DNA of 37,623 nt from an uncultured Methanobrevibacter sp. (GTDB lineage: Archaea; Methanobacteriota; Methanobacteria; Methanobacteriales; Methanobacteriaceae): contig CADAAJ010000007.1 of assembly GCA_902785855.1 (NCBI GenBank), positions 1 through 37,623 on the forward strand, given 5' to 3'. The notes beneath the pieces are model-generated. The model saw only the letters and a program-made list of their open reading frames with translations, did no database searches and had not been told where the DNA came from. The stretch's first letter is position 1. Each line of letters starts with the position of its first letter. This document shows positions 22,881 to 32,855 of the stretch, one piece after another. The position numbers were made by a program, and so were the translations under genes.

Positions 22881-25800
22881 ATAATCTACGTCTTAAAGCT
22901 GGTAAAGCAATTAAAATTATTAATAACAATAAAATTGGATTACCAGTCGGGTTATTTTGAGGAATAACATTATTAGAATTATTATCCTCTGAATTATTTT
23001 CCTTATCTTTTAATTTTGAATCTTCTAATTCATCTGGAGTATCAGCAGTTAAATCTTCTTCTATTATATTCTCTTCAGTTTGATTATCAGAGACATTTTC
23101 ATGAGTTTCATTTTTAAGTACTTCAGTAGTATTTGTTGAATTAGCGAAAGTTAAATTGTTAAATCCTGCAGTTACATTATTTGTTAAAATACCAGCTTGT
23201 AATGCTTTAAACTTAACAATAATACTTGCACTTTCTCCAGGTGCCAATTCTCCATCATAATACCATCTCATTTGATTTTGATTAAAAATCCAATTTCCAG
23301 ATTTAGAAACCCAAGATACAAACATCAAATATGGACTGTAATCTGAATCTTCAATAAAAGCAGAAGAAATAGAAACATTACCTGTGTTAGTAATAGTAAT
23401 TAAAAACTCAACAATCTCATTTTTCCAAACAGTTTTATTTAAAGTATATTTGTCAACTGTAAGATTATTATTAGTTTGAGAATATCTAATCATGAGGAAA
23501 TCTGATTGTTCCATGAGCCCAGGCATATGAGGTGCTCTTAATAAATCTTTATTTGGATAAACATAGTAGAAGAAATCTTCACGTGGAGAATGAATACCTT
23601 TAAATTCATATTCAATAACAGTTCCGTTATTTAAAGTAATATTTCCACTATCTGCTATTAAATTACCTTGATTATATTGATTTATTGTCTCAACAACCCA
23701 CGGATGTGAACTTTCCCAATATTTTCCATCAGTAAATATCCAGATTGCCTTTTGAAGTTCGAATGTTTCATTACGATGATTAAACATTAAAATTTTTAAA
23801 TATTCAATAACATCAGAATCATCGAAGGCATTTCTATAGAAATTCAAATTTTTAGTAACAAAACCAAAGCTAATATAATTTATAAACTCTTCTGTACTAA
23901 ATACTGTGTAATTTCCATGAGTAAATGGTATTACATTATCAACCCAAAAATTACCACTTGCATAATTAGAAAAGTAAATTATATCCAACAGTTCAAATCC
24001 TTCTTCAATATATTGAGGATAGAAAAATAGAGAATTATAATAAACTCCATTATTGTATTCAAAAGCTGAATTATTAATAAATTTAGTATTATTTCCCTCA
24101 ATATCTCTTGCAAAAAATGCTCCTCCTAAATTAGCATGATTATTAATAAAAGTAATATTTTCTAAAAACAAAGGAGAAAGAGAATAAATTGCTCCACCAA
24201 AACCCAAATCATAATTAATTTTAAAAACATCATTTAAATCAATTAAATAATCTTCTTCGATTCTTTCTAATGAATTAATATTAGAAGCATTTCCATTCAT
24301 TAAAATTAAATTAGACAATTTTGATAAATATGGTTCCTGAGTATCGAATTTAAATATTCTTCCTTTACCTTGAGCATCAATAATAACTTTACCTTCACCA
24401 ACAATCTCCAAATCCCTAAATATTTTAATATTATGGAAATAATATGTACCTTCTTTCAGAATAACTTTTTTAGATCCATAAATTTTTGTTGCTAAATCAA
24501 TAGCTAAATTAAGGGACTTTAAAGGATTATTAATGTCACCACTACCTGAATCATCACCATCAACACTAACATAAATTGGACCAAGATAAGGATTAGAATT
24601 CGATATAATTGTTGCATTAAAACAATTAACAGAATAAGAATAAAATTCCCTAAATATAAGATGATAAGCTAAATCTGCAGAAACCGTGTTAATACCAGAT
24701 TCTAATGAAATTCTAAGTGAAGCAGAACCATTAAAAATTTGAATATAAGAAATTTTATCCCCATTTAATGAAAAACCAATATAAACTCCAGAAATCGGAT
24801 TGCCCATGTCATCAGTGATAATAGCATTAACATCATAATAATTTAAATTAGTTTCAATAGTTTTATTATTTAAAATAACAATAACAGCATTCTTTACATC
24901 CTCAATTACAAATAATCCTTTATCTTGAGGAGTGGATGAACCAGAAATCAAATTATTAAAAGTATATAAACTTCTAGTATAAATTGCACCACCATAAGTA
25001 GCATTATTGTTAATAAAACTAGATTGTGAAACACTAACCATAATTGAAAAAATTGAACCTCCAAAAGAAGCAGCATTATTTTCAAATGAAGAAAATTTAA
25101 TATTTGCATAATTAGCAAAAATTGCTCCACCTTGAGAAGTTTGAGTTTTAAGAACTTTATTATTTAAAAATTGTGAGTTATAAATATAAGTATCATAAAG
25201 TGAATTTATTGCCCCACCTGCTTGTTCTGCAGTATTATTAATAAATTTACAATCAATAATAGTTAAATTAGATAAACTTTCATATCCTCTATAAAAAGTG
25301 AAGATAGCACCTCCAAAATTAGCTTTATTATTATCAAAAGTCACATTTTGAACATTAATAATACAATTATTAGATGGTACAAAAATAGCTCCACCAACAC
25401 CTTCAATATCTAAATTAAATTGTAAATAATTATTATCAAAAAGTTTTTCAAAATCCTTTAATGTATATTGGAAATTTGAAATAGATTTAGTATTAATAAT
25501 TTTAACATTAGACAAATTAAAATTTTTAGTTACAGTAAATAATCTTCCTAAATCCTCACCATCTAAAATCACATTACCTTCACCAATAATTTCTAAATTA
25601 TTTGAAGTAATTTTCAGGTTATGTTGTTTATAAGTTCCTTCAGTAATTATTACATTAACACCTAAAGCAGAAGCTAAATCAATAGCATGCTGAATAGATT
25701 TTAAAGGATTATTTCTATCACCATTATTAGAATCATCTCCATTTACACTTACATAAATAGGACCTGAATAAGGATTAATAGTAGAAATCAAAGTTGCATT

Positions 25801-27204
25801 TTTAACAATTATATTATCATACATATTTATAAGATATGCTGATAAAATATTTTCTCCAATTTTATGAGGAGATATTAAAAAAGAAGTTTTTCCATTAATT
25901 AAAGATTTTGAAGCAATATCCTGACCATTAATTTGAAATACGACATCTAAACCTGAAATATCATTACCCATATCATCAGTTAAAGTTATTTCAATTTCAA
26001 CAAGCCCATTTGAATAAATAGTACTATTATTTGAAATGGTTAAATAAAAATCAGTGACATTATATTCATAATAATTACTACATTCAAAATAAATATTATT
26101 TCCATATTTAGCTTTATTACCTTCCATTGTATTATTTTTAATAATTAAAGAATCATATGAAATATAAATTGCTCCACCAGCCTCAGATGCAATATTATTT
26201 TTAAAAATTGAATTATATATTTCAATTGTATCCTTATAACCATTACTATAAATAGCTCCACCTTGAGATGCATAATTATTTTCAAAAGTACATTTGTTTA
26301 TAATTGCAGATTGATCTAACCAAAGAATATAATTATTTTCAGCTGAATTATTTTTAAAGGTAGAATTATAAAAACAGACTTTTGATGAACTACGTATAAA
26401 AATTAATGATTTTTTGAAAATATGATTGTTAAAAATAGTACAATTAGTAATATTAATTTCATCATTTTTACTTCCAGAAGTATAAATTACTTGATTAGAA
26501 TTATTTATAAAACGAGTATTATAAATACAGGCGGTAGCAGCAAAATATACAGAAATTCCAGAATTATTCAAAAACAGACAGTTATCAATATATCCTCCAT
26601 TAGGATAGAAATATACAATTCCCCATCCTGCATCATTTCCAATGAAATTAGAATTATAAATATCACACTGGTCTTTTTTACCATAAATTAAAGCTTGTCT
26701 AGCATAATTATCAGTGAAAGTAGAATTACTTATCTTACAAAATCCTTCAGTTACACAAATAATAGATTTTGTATTATTATTATTTTTAAAAATCATATTG
26801 TTTAAAAAGATTTTTCCACCATTGATTTCGAAAACACCAGTGGAATTTTTTCCATTGATTGTACGATTATTACCATTGATAGTAATAGATTTAGAAATTG
26901 TTATAAAATCATTAATATCACTTTCAAAAAAAGTGTAATCTTTAGTTAAATTTATAACTCCATTTTCAGGAGTATTTTTAATTAATTTTCTTAAATCAGA
27001 AAAAGATCCTTCATTTTCATTTGCTAACTTAGGTGATTCTTCACTATTGCCTAAAGTTTCTTTAGGCTCAACAGTAGTAGGTGCTATGGATGGTTGGTCG
27101 GTTTGAATTTTATCTAAACACGTCCCATTTGCATCACTTGCACTAACTAAAGCGAGTGAAGAAAAAAAGAAAATTATTAATAAAATTGATAAAAATTTTT
27201 TCAT
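22879..27204 (-). CDS. Adhesin-like surface protein with beta-helix repeats
   Basis: The protein has 1441 residues. A signal peptide (1-22) is followed by three right-handed beta-helix regions made of repeated FxxNxAxxGGAI-type turns. Two Ig-like segments (about 385-470 and 780-870) each lead into an almost duplicate unit that begins NPYxGPIYVSVxGDDS (about 473 and 871), then NPLKS, EGTY and GEGxVIxD. A DUF11-like repeat domain (about 1245-1350, TNTGNVSISSAF) precedes an acidic Asn/Glu linker and a C-terminal membrane helix ending LRRRL. Such adhesin-like proteins are numerous in Methanobrevibacter and are thought to contact other cells or surfaces. GGGGGA lies 6 bases before the ATG. Confidence 0.93.
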   Translation of the reverse strand: MKKFLSILLIIFFFSSLALVSASDANGTCLDKIQTDQPSIAPTTVEPKETLGNSEESPKLANENEGSFSDLRKLIKNTPENGVINLTKDYTFFESDINDFITISKSITINGNNRTINGKNSTGVFEINGGKIFLNNMIFKNNNNTKSIICVTEGFCKISNSTFTDNYARQALIYGKKDQCDIYNSNFIGNDAGWGIVYFYPNGGYIDNCLFLNNSGISVYFAATACIYNTRFINNSNQVIYTSGSKNDEINITNCTIFNNHIFKKSLIFIRSSSKVCFYNSTFKNNSAENNYILWLDQSAIINKCTFENNYASQGGAIYSNGYKDTIEIYNSIFKNNIASEAGGAIYISYDSLIIKNNTMEGNKAKYGNNIYFECSNYYEYNVTDFYLTISNNSTIYSNGLVEIEITLTDDMGNDISGLDVVFQINGQDIASKSLINGKTSFLISPHKIGENILSAYLINMYDNIIVKNATLISTINPYSGPIYVSVNGDDSNNGDRNNPLKSIQHAIDLASALGVNVIITEGTYKQHNLKITSNNLEIIGEGNVILDGEDLGRLFTVTKNFNLSNVKIINTKSISNFQYTLKDFEKLFDNNYLQFNLDIEGVGGAIFVPSNNCIINVQNVTFDNNKANFGGAIFTFYRGYESLSNLTIIDCKFINNTAEQAGGAINSLYDTYIYNSQFLNNKVLKTQTSQGGAIFANYANIKFSSFENNAASFGGSIFSIMVSVSQSSFINNNATYGGAIYTRSLYTFNNLISGSSTPQDKGLFVIEDVKNAVIVILNNKTIETNLNYYDVNAIITDDMGNPISGVYIGFSLNGDKISYIQIFNGSASLRISLESGINTVSADLAYHLIFREFYSYSVNCFNATIISNSNPYLGPIYVSVDGDDSGSGDINNPLKSLNLAIDLATKIYGSKKVILKEGTYYFHNIKIFRDLEIVGEGKVIIDAQGKGRIFKFDTQEPYLSKLSNLILMNGNASNINSLERIEEDYLIDLNDVFKINYDLGFGGAIYSLSPLFLENITFINNHANLGGAFFARDIEGNNTKFINNSAFEYNNGVYYNSLFFYPQYIEEGFELLDIIYFSNYASGNFWVDNVIPFTHGNYTVFSTEEFINYISFGFVTKNLNFYRNAFDDSDVIEYLKILMFNHRNETFELQKAIWIFTDGKYWESSHPWVVETINQYNQGNLIADSGNITLNNGTVIEYEFKGIHSPREDFFYYVYPNKDLLRAPHMPGLMEQSDFLMIRYSQTNNNLTVDKYTLNKTVWKNEIVEFLITITNTGNVSISSAFIEDSDYSPYLMFVSWVSKSGNWIFNQNQMRWYYDGELAPGESASIIVKFKALQAGILTNNVTAGFNNLTFANSTNTTEVLKNETHENVSDNQTEENIIEEDLTADTPDELEDSKLKDKENNSEDNNSNNVIPQNNPTGNPILLLLIILIALPALRRRL

Positions 27205-27608
27205 TATTTTTCCCCCAATTAATTAAAATTTAAATAAGAATAAATTTCCTATTATTATAACATATGATATATGACACTATATAAAGATTTGTTATATTGT
27301 AGAAAAAATTAAAATTAAATTATACAATGTTTAAAAAAAAAAGAAACTGAACAATATTTGAAAAGTGAAAAAAATCATGCGTGAAAATGGATGAAATAAA
27401 AAATAACAAAGTTAATTTAAATATTGTTCAAAATAAAAATATACAATAGATTGAACCACACCACCTAAAAGATTATGGGATTCATGAATTTTATTAAATT
27501 AAAAAGGTTAATTAAGAAATTTTCAGGTAATCTCTGATAAATTTAAAGAAATATATTTAATATGAAAAATAAAGATATAACTATCAAAATTTTTACAGGG
27601 TAATAATA
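27205..27608. other. Long divergent intergenic region with a spaced inverted repeat
   Basis: About 400 AT-rich bases between the adhesin and tfrA, without a credible gene. A perfect 12-bp inverted repeat, TGAACAATATTT (27348-27359) and AAATATTGTTCA (27419-27430), has a 59-base spacer. An element AAATATATTTAAT (about 27548-27560) fits as the TATA box of tfrA. Related TATACA units occur at 27320-27326 and 27440-27446. The repeat could be a pair of operator half-sites or the ends of a structured RNA. Confidence 0.45.
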
Positions 27609-29252
27609 ATGGAAATAAAAACTATCTCTACAGATGTATTAATAATTGGATCTGGAGGAGCAGGTTCAAGAGCTGCAATTGAAGTAGATAACGCAGGTTT
27701 AAAAACAATAATAGTTTCAAAAGGTCTTTCCTTTAGATCAGGTTGTACTGGAATGGCTGAAGGCGGATATAATGCTGTATTTAAAACAGTTGATAAAGAA
27801 GATTCAATTGAAGCTCATATAAACGATACATTAAAAGGTGGAAGTTATTTAAACAATGAAAAATTAGTTGAAATATTAGTTAATGAATCTCCAAAAAGAT
27901 TAATTGATTTAGAAAATTATGGAGCATTATTTGATAGACAAGAATCAGGAGAAATTGATCAAAGACCATTTGGTGGTCAATCATTTAGAAGAACTTGCTA
28001 TCAGGGAGATAGAACAGGTGCTGAATTATTAAATGCACTAAAAGAAGAAATAATAAAAAGAAACATAGAATGCATTGAAGAAGTAATGATAACATCACTA
28101 ATTACAAAAGATGATGCAGTAATTGGTGCAACAGGATTAAATTTAAAAGATTCTAGTTTAATCTATTTTAAATCAAAAACTGTAATATTAGCCAGCGGTG
28201 GAGCCGGACAATTATTCCCTGTAACATCCAATACCATGCAAAAAAATGGAGATGGTTTTGCCATAGCATATAGAGCTGGAGCTGATTTAATAGATATGGA
28301 ACAAATTCAATTTCACCCAACAGGAATGGTAACACCTAAATCAAAAAGAGGAATTTTAGTAACAGAAGCTGTAAGAGCTGAAGGTGGAAAACTTCTCAAT
28401 ATTAACGGTGAAAGATTCATGAGCAAATACGCTCCTGAAAAAATGGAATTAGCAACACGTGATGTAGTTGCACGTTCAATTTATCAGGAAATTCATGAAA
28501 AAAGAGGAACTGAAGAGGGTGGAGTATACCTTGATATTTCACATTTAGATGATGATTATATAGATGAAAAACTTGAAACAATGGTTATGCAATTTGAAAA
28601 TGTTGGTATTGATATTAAACATGAGCCAATTGAAGTTGCTCCAACAGCACATCATTTTATGGGTGGTTTAAAAATAAACACAGATGCTTCAACTTCTCTA
28701 AAAAATCTTTTTGGTGCAGGTGAAGTATGTGGAGGAGTTCACGGTGCAAATCGTTTAGGAGGAAATGCATTAGCTGATACTCAAGTATTTGGAAAAATTG
28801 CTGGTGTAAGTGCATCAAAAATAGCTAAAAAAACAGATTTACAGACCAATGAGAAACAAGTTAAAGAAGAATCAGAAAGAATTGAAAATTTAATTAAAAA
28901 AGGTACAATAAAACCGTTAAAACTAAAAAAGAAAATTAAACAACTGATGTGGGAAAAAGTAGCTATCATAAGAGAAGAAAAAACATTAAATGAAGCCTTA
29001 AAAGAACTTCAGGAAATGCAAAATGATTTAAATGAATTAGATGTTAGTGAAAAATCTCAATATAATACTGAATTAGTTACTGCACTTGAAGTAATAAATA
29101 TGGTTGAAATCTGTATTTTAATTGTAAAATCAGCAATTTTACGTAGAGAAAGTAGAGGAGCACATTACAGATCAGATTTCCCAGAAACTAAAGATGAATG
29201 GAAAAAGAATATTGTTATAAATAAAAATAAAATAGAATTAGAAGCTAAATAG
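27609..29252 (+). CDS. tfrA: Thiol:fumarate reductase subunit A (flavoprotein)
   Basis: The protein has 547 residues, close to TfrA of Methanothermobacter. The enzyme reduces fumarate to succinate while oxidising coenzymes M and B to the heterodisulfide, feeding the incomplete reductive citrate path in the cytoplasm. The FAD-binding start VLIIGSGGAGSRAAIEV (about 10-26) and SGCTGMAEGGYNAV (about 43-56) are followed by catalytic-region motifs QFHPTGM (about 236-242), TEAVRAEGG (about 253-261), HHFMGGLKIN (about 349-358) and GAGEVCGGVHGANRLGGNAL (about 369-388). The partner tfrB is not adjacent. AGGGTAAT before the ATG is a weak ribosome binding site. The gene overlaps the convergent deaminase gene by 8 bases. 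Confidence 0.93.
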   Translation: MEIKTISTDVLIIGSGGAGSRAAIEVDNAGLKTIIVSKGLSFRSGCTGMAEGGYNAVFKTVDKEDSIEAHINDTLKGGSYLNNEKLVEILVNESPKRLIDLENYGALFDRQESGEIDQRPFGGQSFRRTCYQGDRTGAELLNALKEEIIKRNIECIEEVMITSLITKDDAVIGATGLNLKDSSLIYFKSKTVILASGGAGQLFPVTSNTMQKNGDGFAIAYRAGADLIDMEQIQFHPTGMVTPKSKRGILVTEAVRAEGGKLLNINGERFMSKYAPEKMELATRDVVARSIYQEIHEKRGTEEGGVYLDISHLDDDYIDEKLETMVMQFENVGIDIKHEPIEVAPTAHHFMGGLKINTDASTSLKNLFGAGEVCGGVHGANRLGGNALADTQVFGKIAGVSASKIAKKTDLQTNEKQVKEESERIENLIKKGTIKPLKLKKKIKQLMWEKVAIIREEKTLNEALKELQEMQNDLNELDVSEKSQYNTELVTALEVINMVEICILIVKSAILRRESRGAHYRSDFPETKDEWKKNIVINKNKIELEAK

Positions 29253-29257
29253 CTTCT
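29240..29257. terminator. Hairpin containing both convergent stop codons
   Basis: AGAAGCTA (29240-29247) and TAGCTTCT (29250-29257) pair around AA. The stops of tfrA (29250-29252) and of the opposing deaminase (29247-29245) are both inside the stem. A T-run follows on the plus strand. Confidence 0.6.
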
Positions 29258-30549
29258 TTTAATTCTTTAATAGCTTTTTTAGCTTTTTCAAAAATTTCCT
29301 GTTCATCTAAAACAGTTAATTTTTTATTTTCCATTAATATTTTACCATTACAAATAGTAGTATCTACATTAGAACCATTTGCAGAGTATATAATATTTGA
29401 ACTTAAAGATGAACTATCAGGAACCATATTAGCAGAATTAGTATCAATTAAAATAATATCTGCTTTTTTACCTACTTCAATAGAACCAATTTCAGAATCT
29501 AATCCTAAAGCTTTAGCACCTTCAATAGTACCCATAGCTAAAGATTGACTTGAATTTAATACTTTTGGATCTAAAGTAGAAACTTTTTGAAGTAAACTAG
29601 CTGTTTTTAATTCTTCAATTAAATCTAAATTATTATTTGAAGAAGCACCATCAGTTCCAATAGAAACACATATATCATTTTCAATTAATTTAGAAATTGG
29701 TGCAATTCCAGAAGCTAATTTCATGTTACTACATGGATTATGTGAAATTTTAACATCATGTTTTTTAATGATTTCAATTTCTTTATCACTTAACCATACA
29801 CAGTGTGCAGCAACAACATCAGGACCTAATAAACCAATTTTATCTAAATATTCAAAAGGTCTTAAACCTTTTTCATCTAAACTATCATTAATTTCTTTTT
29901 CGGTTTCTGAAACATGTATATGGATTCCCATATTATATTCATCAGCTAATTGACGAACTTGAACTAATAACTCTTCGGATGCAGTATATGGAGAATGAGG
30001 GCCTAAAAATACTTTGATTCTTCCATCAGCCATACCATTACAATTTTTGAATAATGAAAGATTTTCATTAATTTCATTTTTTCTTCTTTCTTCATCTCCA
30101 AAATCAATCATACCATATGATAAAACTGCTCTAATTCCAGCATCATCAATTGCACGTGCAACATCTTCCATATAAAAATACATATCAGAAAATGTGGTTG
30201 TACCTGACTTAATTAACTCAACAGCACCTAATAATGCTCCAATATAACAATAATCTCCATTAAGATTAGCTTCCATTGGCCAAATATGATCATTTAACCA
30301 AGAGTCTAAACTTAAATCATCAGCTAATCCTCTAAATAAAGTCATTGATAAATGAGTATGAGTATTAATTAATCCTGGAAGTAAAATTTTTCCTTCTGCA
30401 TCAATTATTTTATCAACATTACTTTCATCAATTTCATCAGAAATCTCTGCTATTATATCATTTTTAATTAATAAAGATTGTTTTTTACTTTCAGAATTAT
30501 CTGAATTTAAAATAAATGCATTTTTGATTAATATTGTATTGTCTGTCAT
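29245..30549 (-). CDS. dadD: Deoxyadenosine / MTA-SAH deaminase type amidohydrolase
   Basis: The protein has 434 residues of the ATZ/TRZ amidohydrolase group. Metal ligands are visible in NTHTHLSMTLFRGLADD (HxH, about 62-78), the histidine of IHIHVSETEKE (about 205-215), HCVWLSDKE (about 243-251) and GTDGASSNNNLD (about 299-310). The sequence fits the 5-methylthioadenosine/S-adenosylhomocysteine deaminase family; in methanogens the studied member (MJ1541, DadD) mainly deaminates 5'-deoxyadenosine made by radical SAM enzymes, as well as SAH and MTA. AGGTG lies 5 bases before the ATG. The upstream histone gene is co-directional, with a T-rich gap between them. Confidence 0.9.
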   Translation of the reverse strand: MTDNTILIKNAFILNSDNSESKKQSLLIKNDIIAEISDEIDESNVDKIIDAEGKILLPGLINTHTHLSMTLFRGLADDLSLDSWLNDHIWPMEANLNGDYCYIGALLGAVELIKSGTTTFSDMYFYMEDVARAIDDAGIRAVLSYGMIDFGDEERRKNEINENLSLFKNCNGMADGRIKVFLGPHSPYTASEELLVQVRQLADEYNMGIHIHVSETEKEINDSLDEKGLRPFEYLDKIGLLGPDVVAAHCVWLSDKEIEIIKKHDVKISHNPCSNMKLASGIAPISKLIENDICVSIGTDGASSNNNLDLIEELKTASLLQKVSTLDPKVLNSSQSLAMGTIEGAKALGLDSEIGSIEVGKKADIILIDTNSANMVPDSSSLSSNIIYSANGSNVDTTICNGKILMENKKLTVLDEQEIFEKAKKAIKELKEAI

Positions 30550-30591
30550 AATGACACCTTTTAAAAAAAAATAAAAAAAGATAGCTAAAAC

Positions 30592-30801
30592 TTATTCTAA
30601 GTTTTTAATAGCTAATTTAATATCATCTGCTTTAATAGTTTTACGTTTAGCGATTTTTGCAACGTTGTTAGCTTCTTTAGCAACATTACGAGCAACTTCG
30701 TCTAAGTAGTCAGCTAATGCTACTTTTGCATCTTCACTAACTCTTTCAGCACCAGATTCTTTGATAATCCTTGCAACAGGAGCTTTTGGTATTTCAGACA
30801 T
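30592..30801 (-). CDS. Archaeal histone
   Basis: The protein has 69 residues, the size of HMf-type archaeal histones. The sequence MSEIPKAPVARIIKESGAER, then the long central helix, KRKTIKADDIKLAIKNL at the end, shows the complete three-helix histone fold without tails. The start is the ATG at 30801, five bases after GAGGTGA (30807-30813); a GTG three codons upstream lies inside that site and is rejected. A T-rich stretch after the stop on the minus strand (about 30579-30560) may terminate transcription. A perfect 11-bp inverted repeat lies in the leader or promoter region. Confidence 0.96.
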   Translation of the reverse strand: MSEIPKAPVARIIKESGAERVSEDAKVALADYLDEVARNVAKEANNVAKIAKRKTIKADDIKLAIKNLE

Positions 30802-30829
30802 AATTTTCACCTCACTAAATTTTATCTAT

Positions 30830-30858
30830 AACTTATGATTATTAATAAATCATAAGTT
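30830..30858 (-). promoter_or_regulatory. Inverted repeat upstream of the histone gene
   Basis: AACTTATGATT (30830-30840) and AATCATAAGTT (30848-30858) pair perfectly around 7 bases, with further AAGTTAT-related units to 30880. The likely TATA box (AATATTTAAATATT, about 30881-30894) lies just upstream, so the repeat would fall at the transcription start or in the leader. It is related to the parA-upstream array. Confidence 0.5.
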
Positions 30859-31022
30859 AAATAACTATAAGATAACTTAATATTTAAATATTTTGCATAA
30901 TCAGGTCAAAAATTAAAATAAAATAAACAAATAAATATAATAGTATTTAAAGTATTTAAATAATAGAATATAATAGAAAATATTTAAATTTATTATATAA
31001 TTATAAAAATTAGGAAGATATA

Positions 31023-31883
31023 ATGAAAATTAAAATTGCCGTTCCTTCAAAAGGAAGAATAAGTGAACCTTCAATAAACATATTAGAAAAAGCAGGTTTA
31101 GGATTAATAGATAAAAACAATCGTAAATTAATATCTAAAACCTTTAATGAAAATATTGAAGTTATGTTTGCAAGAGCATCAGATATTCCAGAATTTATCA
31201 ATGATGGTGTAGCAGATATTGGAATAACTGGTGTAGATTTAATAAAAGAAAGTGAATCAGATGTCAGTGAACTTCTTGATTTAAGATTCGGACAAACAAA
31301 GTTAGTTTTAGCAGCACCTGAAGAATCCAATATTAATTCCCTATCAGATATAAAAGAAGATATGAAAGTAGCAACAGAATTTCCAGTGTTAACTAAAAAA
31401 TATTTAGAAGAAAATAATTTAAATTTAAAAATAGTAAAATTAAGCGGATCTACTGAAGCAGCACCTTTCATTGGAATAGCAGATTTAATTACAGATTTAA
31501 CAAGTACTGGAACAACACTTAAAATGAATCATCTAAAAATTATTGATATCATATTAGACAGTACAATAAAATTAATTGCAAATAAAAACAGTTTAAATAA
31601 TAAAAAAGAATTAATAGAATCTGTTAGTACAAGCATAAAGGGAGTACTTGATGCAGAAAGAAAAAAATTAATCATGATGAATGTTAAAAATGATGATTTG
31701 GATAAAGTCAAAAATGTCATGCCTTCAATGGGTGGACTGACAATTTCAGAAGTATTATCTGAAAATAAAACTGTTGCTGTTCAAGCAGTAATTGATGAAA
31801 AACAAGTATTTGAATTAGTTAATGATTTAAGAAATGCAGGTGCAAAAGATATTCTTGTAGTACCAATAGAAAGAATAATTTAA
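31023..31883 (+). CDS. hisG: ATP phosphoribosyltransferase, long form
   Basis: The protein has 286 residues. It catalyses the first step of histidine biosynthesis, joining ATP and PRPP. The start [25 protein letters not shown]-type [11 protein letters not shown] (about 50-60), and the PRPP loop DLTSTGTTL (about 158-166) are typical. Residues about 205-286 form the ACT-like regulatory domain found only in the long form, so it should be inhibited by histidine without HisZ. TAGGAAG lies 5-6 bases before the ATG, and TTATATAA or AAATATTTAAATTT upstream can serve as the TATA box. pyrB follows after 21 bases. Confidence 0.95.
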   Translation: MKIKIAVPSKGRISEPSINILEKAGLGLIDKNNRKLISKTFNENIEVMFARASDIPEFINDGVADIGITGVDLIKESESDVSELLDLRFGQTKLVLAAPEESNINSLSDIKEDMKVATEFPVLTKKYLEENNLNLKIVKLSGSTEAAPFIGIADLITDLTSTGTTLKMNHLKIIDIILDSTIKLIANKNSLNNKKELIESVSTSIKGVLDAERKKLIMMNVKNDDLDKVKNVMPSMGGLTISEVLSENKTVAVQAVIDEKQVFELVNDLRNAGAKDILVVPIERII

Positions 31884-31904
31884 ATATCTTCCAAAATAAA
31901 AGGG

Positions 31905-32840
31905 TTGATTAAAATTTTTAATCTAAAAAACATGATTTCAATTAAGGATTTAGAAAGAAAAGACGTTGAATACATATTAGATGAGGCAAGTAAATTAGAA
32001 AATATTGCTCAATCTAAAGAAGTATCAGATGAATTAAAAGGAAAAATACTTGGTTTAATGTTTTTTGAACCTTCAACCAGAACAAAAATGTCATTTGAAA
32101 CATCAATGAAAAGGTTGAATGGAGAATGTATAGGTTTTGAAAATAGTGGATCAAGTTCTGTATCAAAAGGGGAAAGTATTGCAGATACAGCAAAAATGTT
32201 TGAAGGATATTGTGATGCATTAGTAATAAGACATGAATATGAAGGAGTTTCAAAATTTATTTCTGATATAGTAAACATTCCTGTAATTAACGCTGGAGAT
32301 GGTGCAGGTCAACACCCAACTCAAACCTTACTTGATTTATACACTATAAAAAAAGAAATTGGTGAAATTGATAATTTAAATATTGCTTTAATTGGTGATT
32401 TAAAATTTGGCCGTACAGTACATTCATTATCAAATGCATTGGGGTTATTTAAAAATATAAAAATATACCTTGTATCTCCTCCTGAACTTAGAATGCCACA
32501 GGAAATTTTAATCGATTTAAATGATACTAATGTGGAATATGAAGAAGTAGACAATATTGAATCTATAATTGATAAAGTTGATGTTTTATACGTTACAAGA
32601 ATTCAAAAAGAACGTTTTGGAGATATTGATGACTATTTAAAAATAAAAGGTGCTTATATAGTAAATAAAAAATTGTTAAAAGGAAAAGATGTGATTGTCA
32701 TGCACCCATTACCAAGAATCGATGAAATAGATACAGATGTTGACAATACAAAATACAATAAATATTTCACACAAGCTGCAAATGCAGTTCCTGTGCGAAT
32801 GGCAATTTTAAAAACATTAATAAAAAACAACCCTAAATAG
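31905..32840 (+). CDS. pyrB: Aspartate carbamoyltransferase catalytic subunit
   Basis: The protein has about 311 residues. It makes carbamoyl aspartate for pyrimidine synthesis. The carbamoyl phosphate loop [12 protein letters not shown] (about 54-65), [11 protein letters not shown] (about 139-149) and [11 protein letters not shown] (about 265-275) are intact. The regulatory subunit gene pyrI is not adjacent. The start is uncertain: TTG at 31905 gives an N-terminus six residues longer than typical archaeal PyrB, while ATG at 31932 gives one slightly shorter; neither has a well-spaced ribosome binding site. It follows hisG closely and overlaps the convergent cdc6 gene by 8 bases. Confidence 0.94.
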   Translation: MIKIFNLKNMISIKDLERKDVEYILDEASKLENIAQSKEVSDELKGKILGLMFFEPSTRTKMSFETSMKRLNGECIGFENSGSSSVSKGESIADTAKMFEGYCDALVIRHEYEGVSKFISDIVNIPVINAGDGAGQHPTQTLLDLYTIKKEIGEIDNLNIALIGDLKFGRTVHSLSNALGLFKNIKIYLVSPPELRMPQEILIDLNDTNVEYEEVDNIESIIDKVDVLYVTRIQKERFGDIDDYLKIKGAYIVNKKLLKGKDVIVMHPLPRIDEIDTDVDNTKYNKYFTQAANAVPVRMAILKTLIKNNPK

Positions 32841-32855
32841 AATAAAGGGTTGTTT
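32825..32855. terminator. Hairpin between pyrB and cdc6
   Basis: AAACAACCCT (32825-32834) and AGGGTTGTTT (32846-32855) pair around an 11-base loop. The pyrB stop (32838-32840) is in the loop and the cdc6 stop (32835-32833) is at the stem's edge. Confidence 0.6.

Noticed and set aside
30802-30810. GTG start giving a 72-residue histone
   Set aside because: The GTG lies within the GAGGTGA ribosome binding site; the ATG at 30801 has correct spacing and gives the normal histone N-terminus.
31010-31471. Minus-strand frame of 153 residues
   Set aside because: It is antisense to hisG, which has clear motifs and a ribosome binding site.
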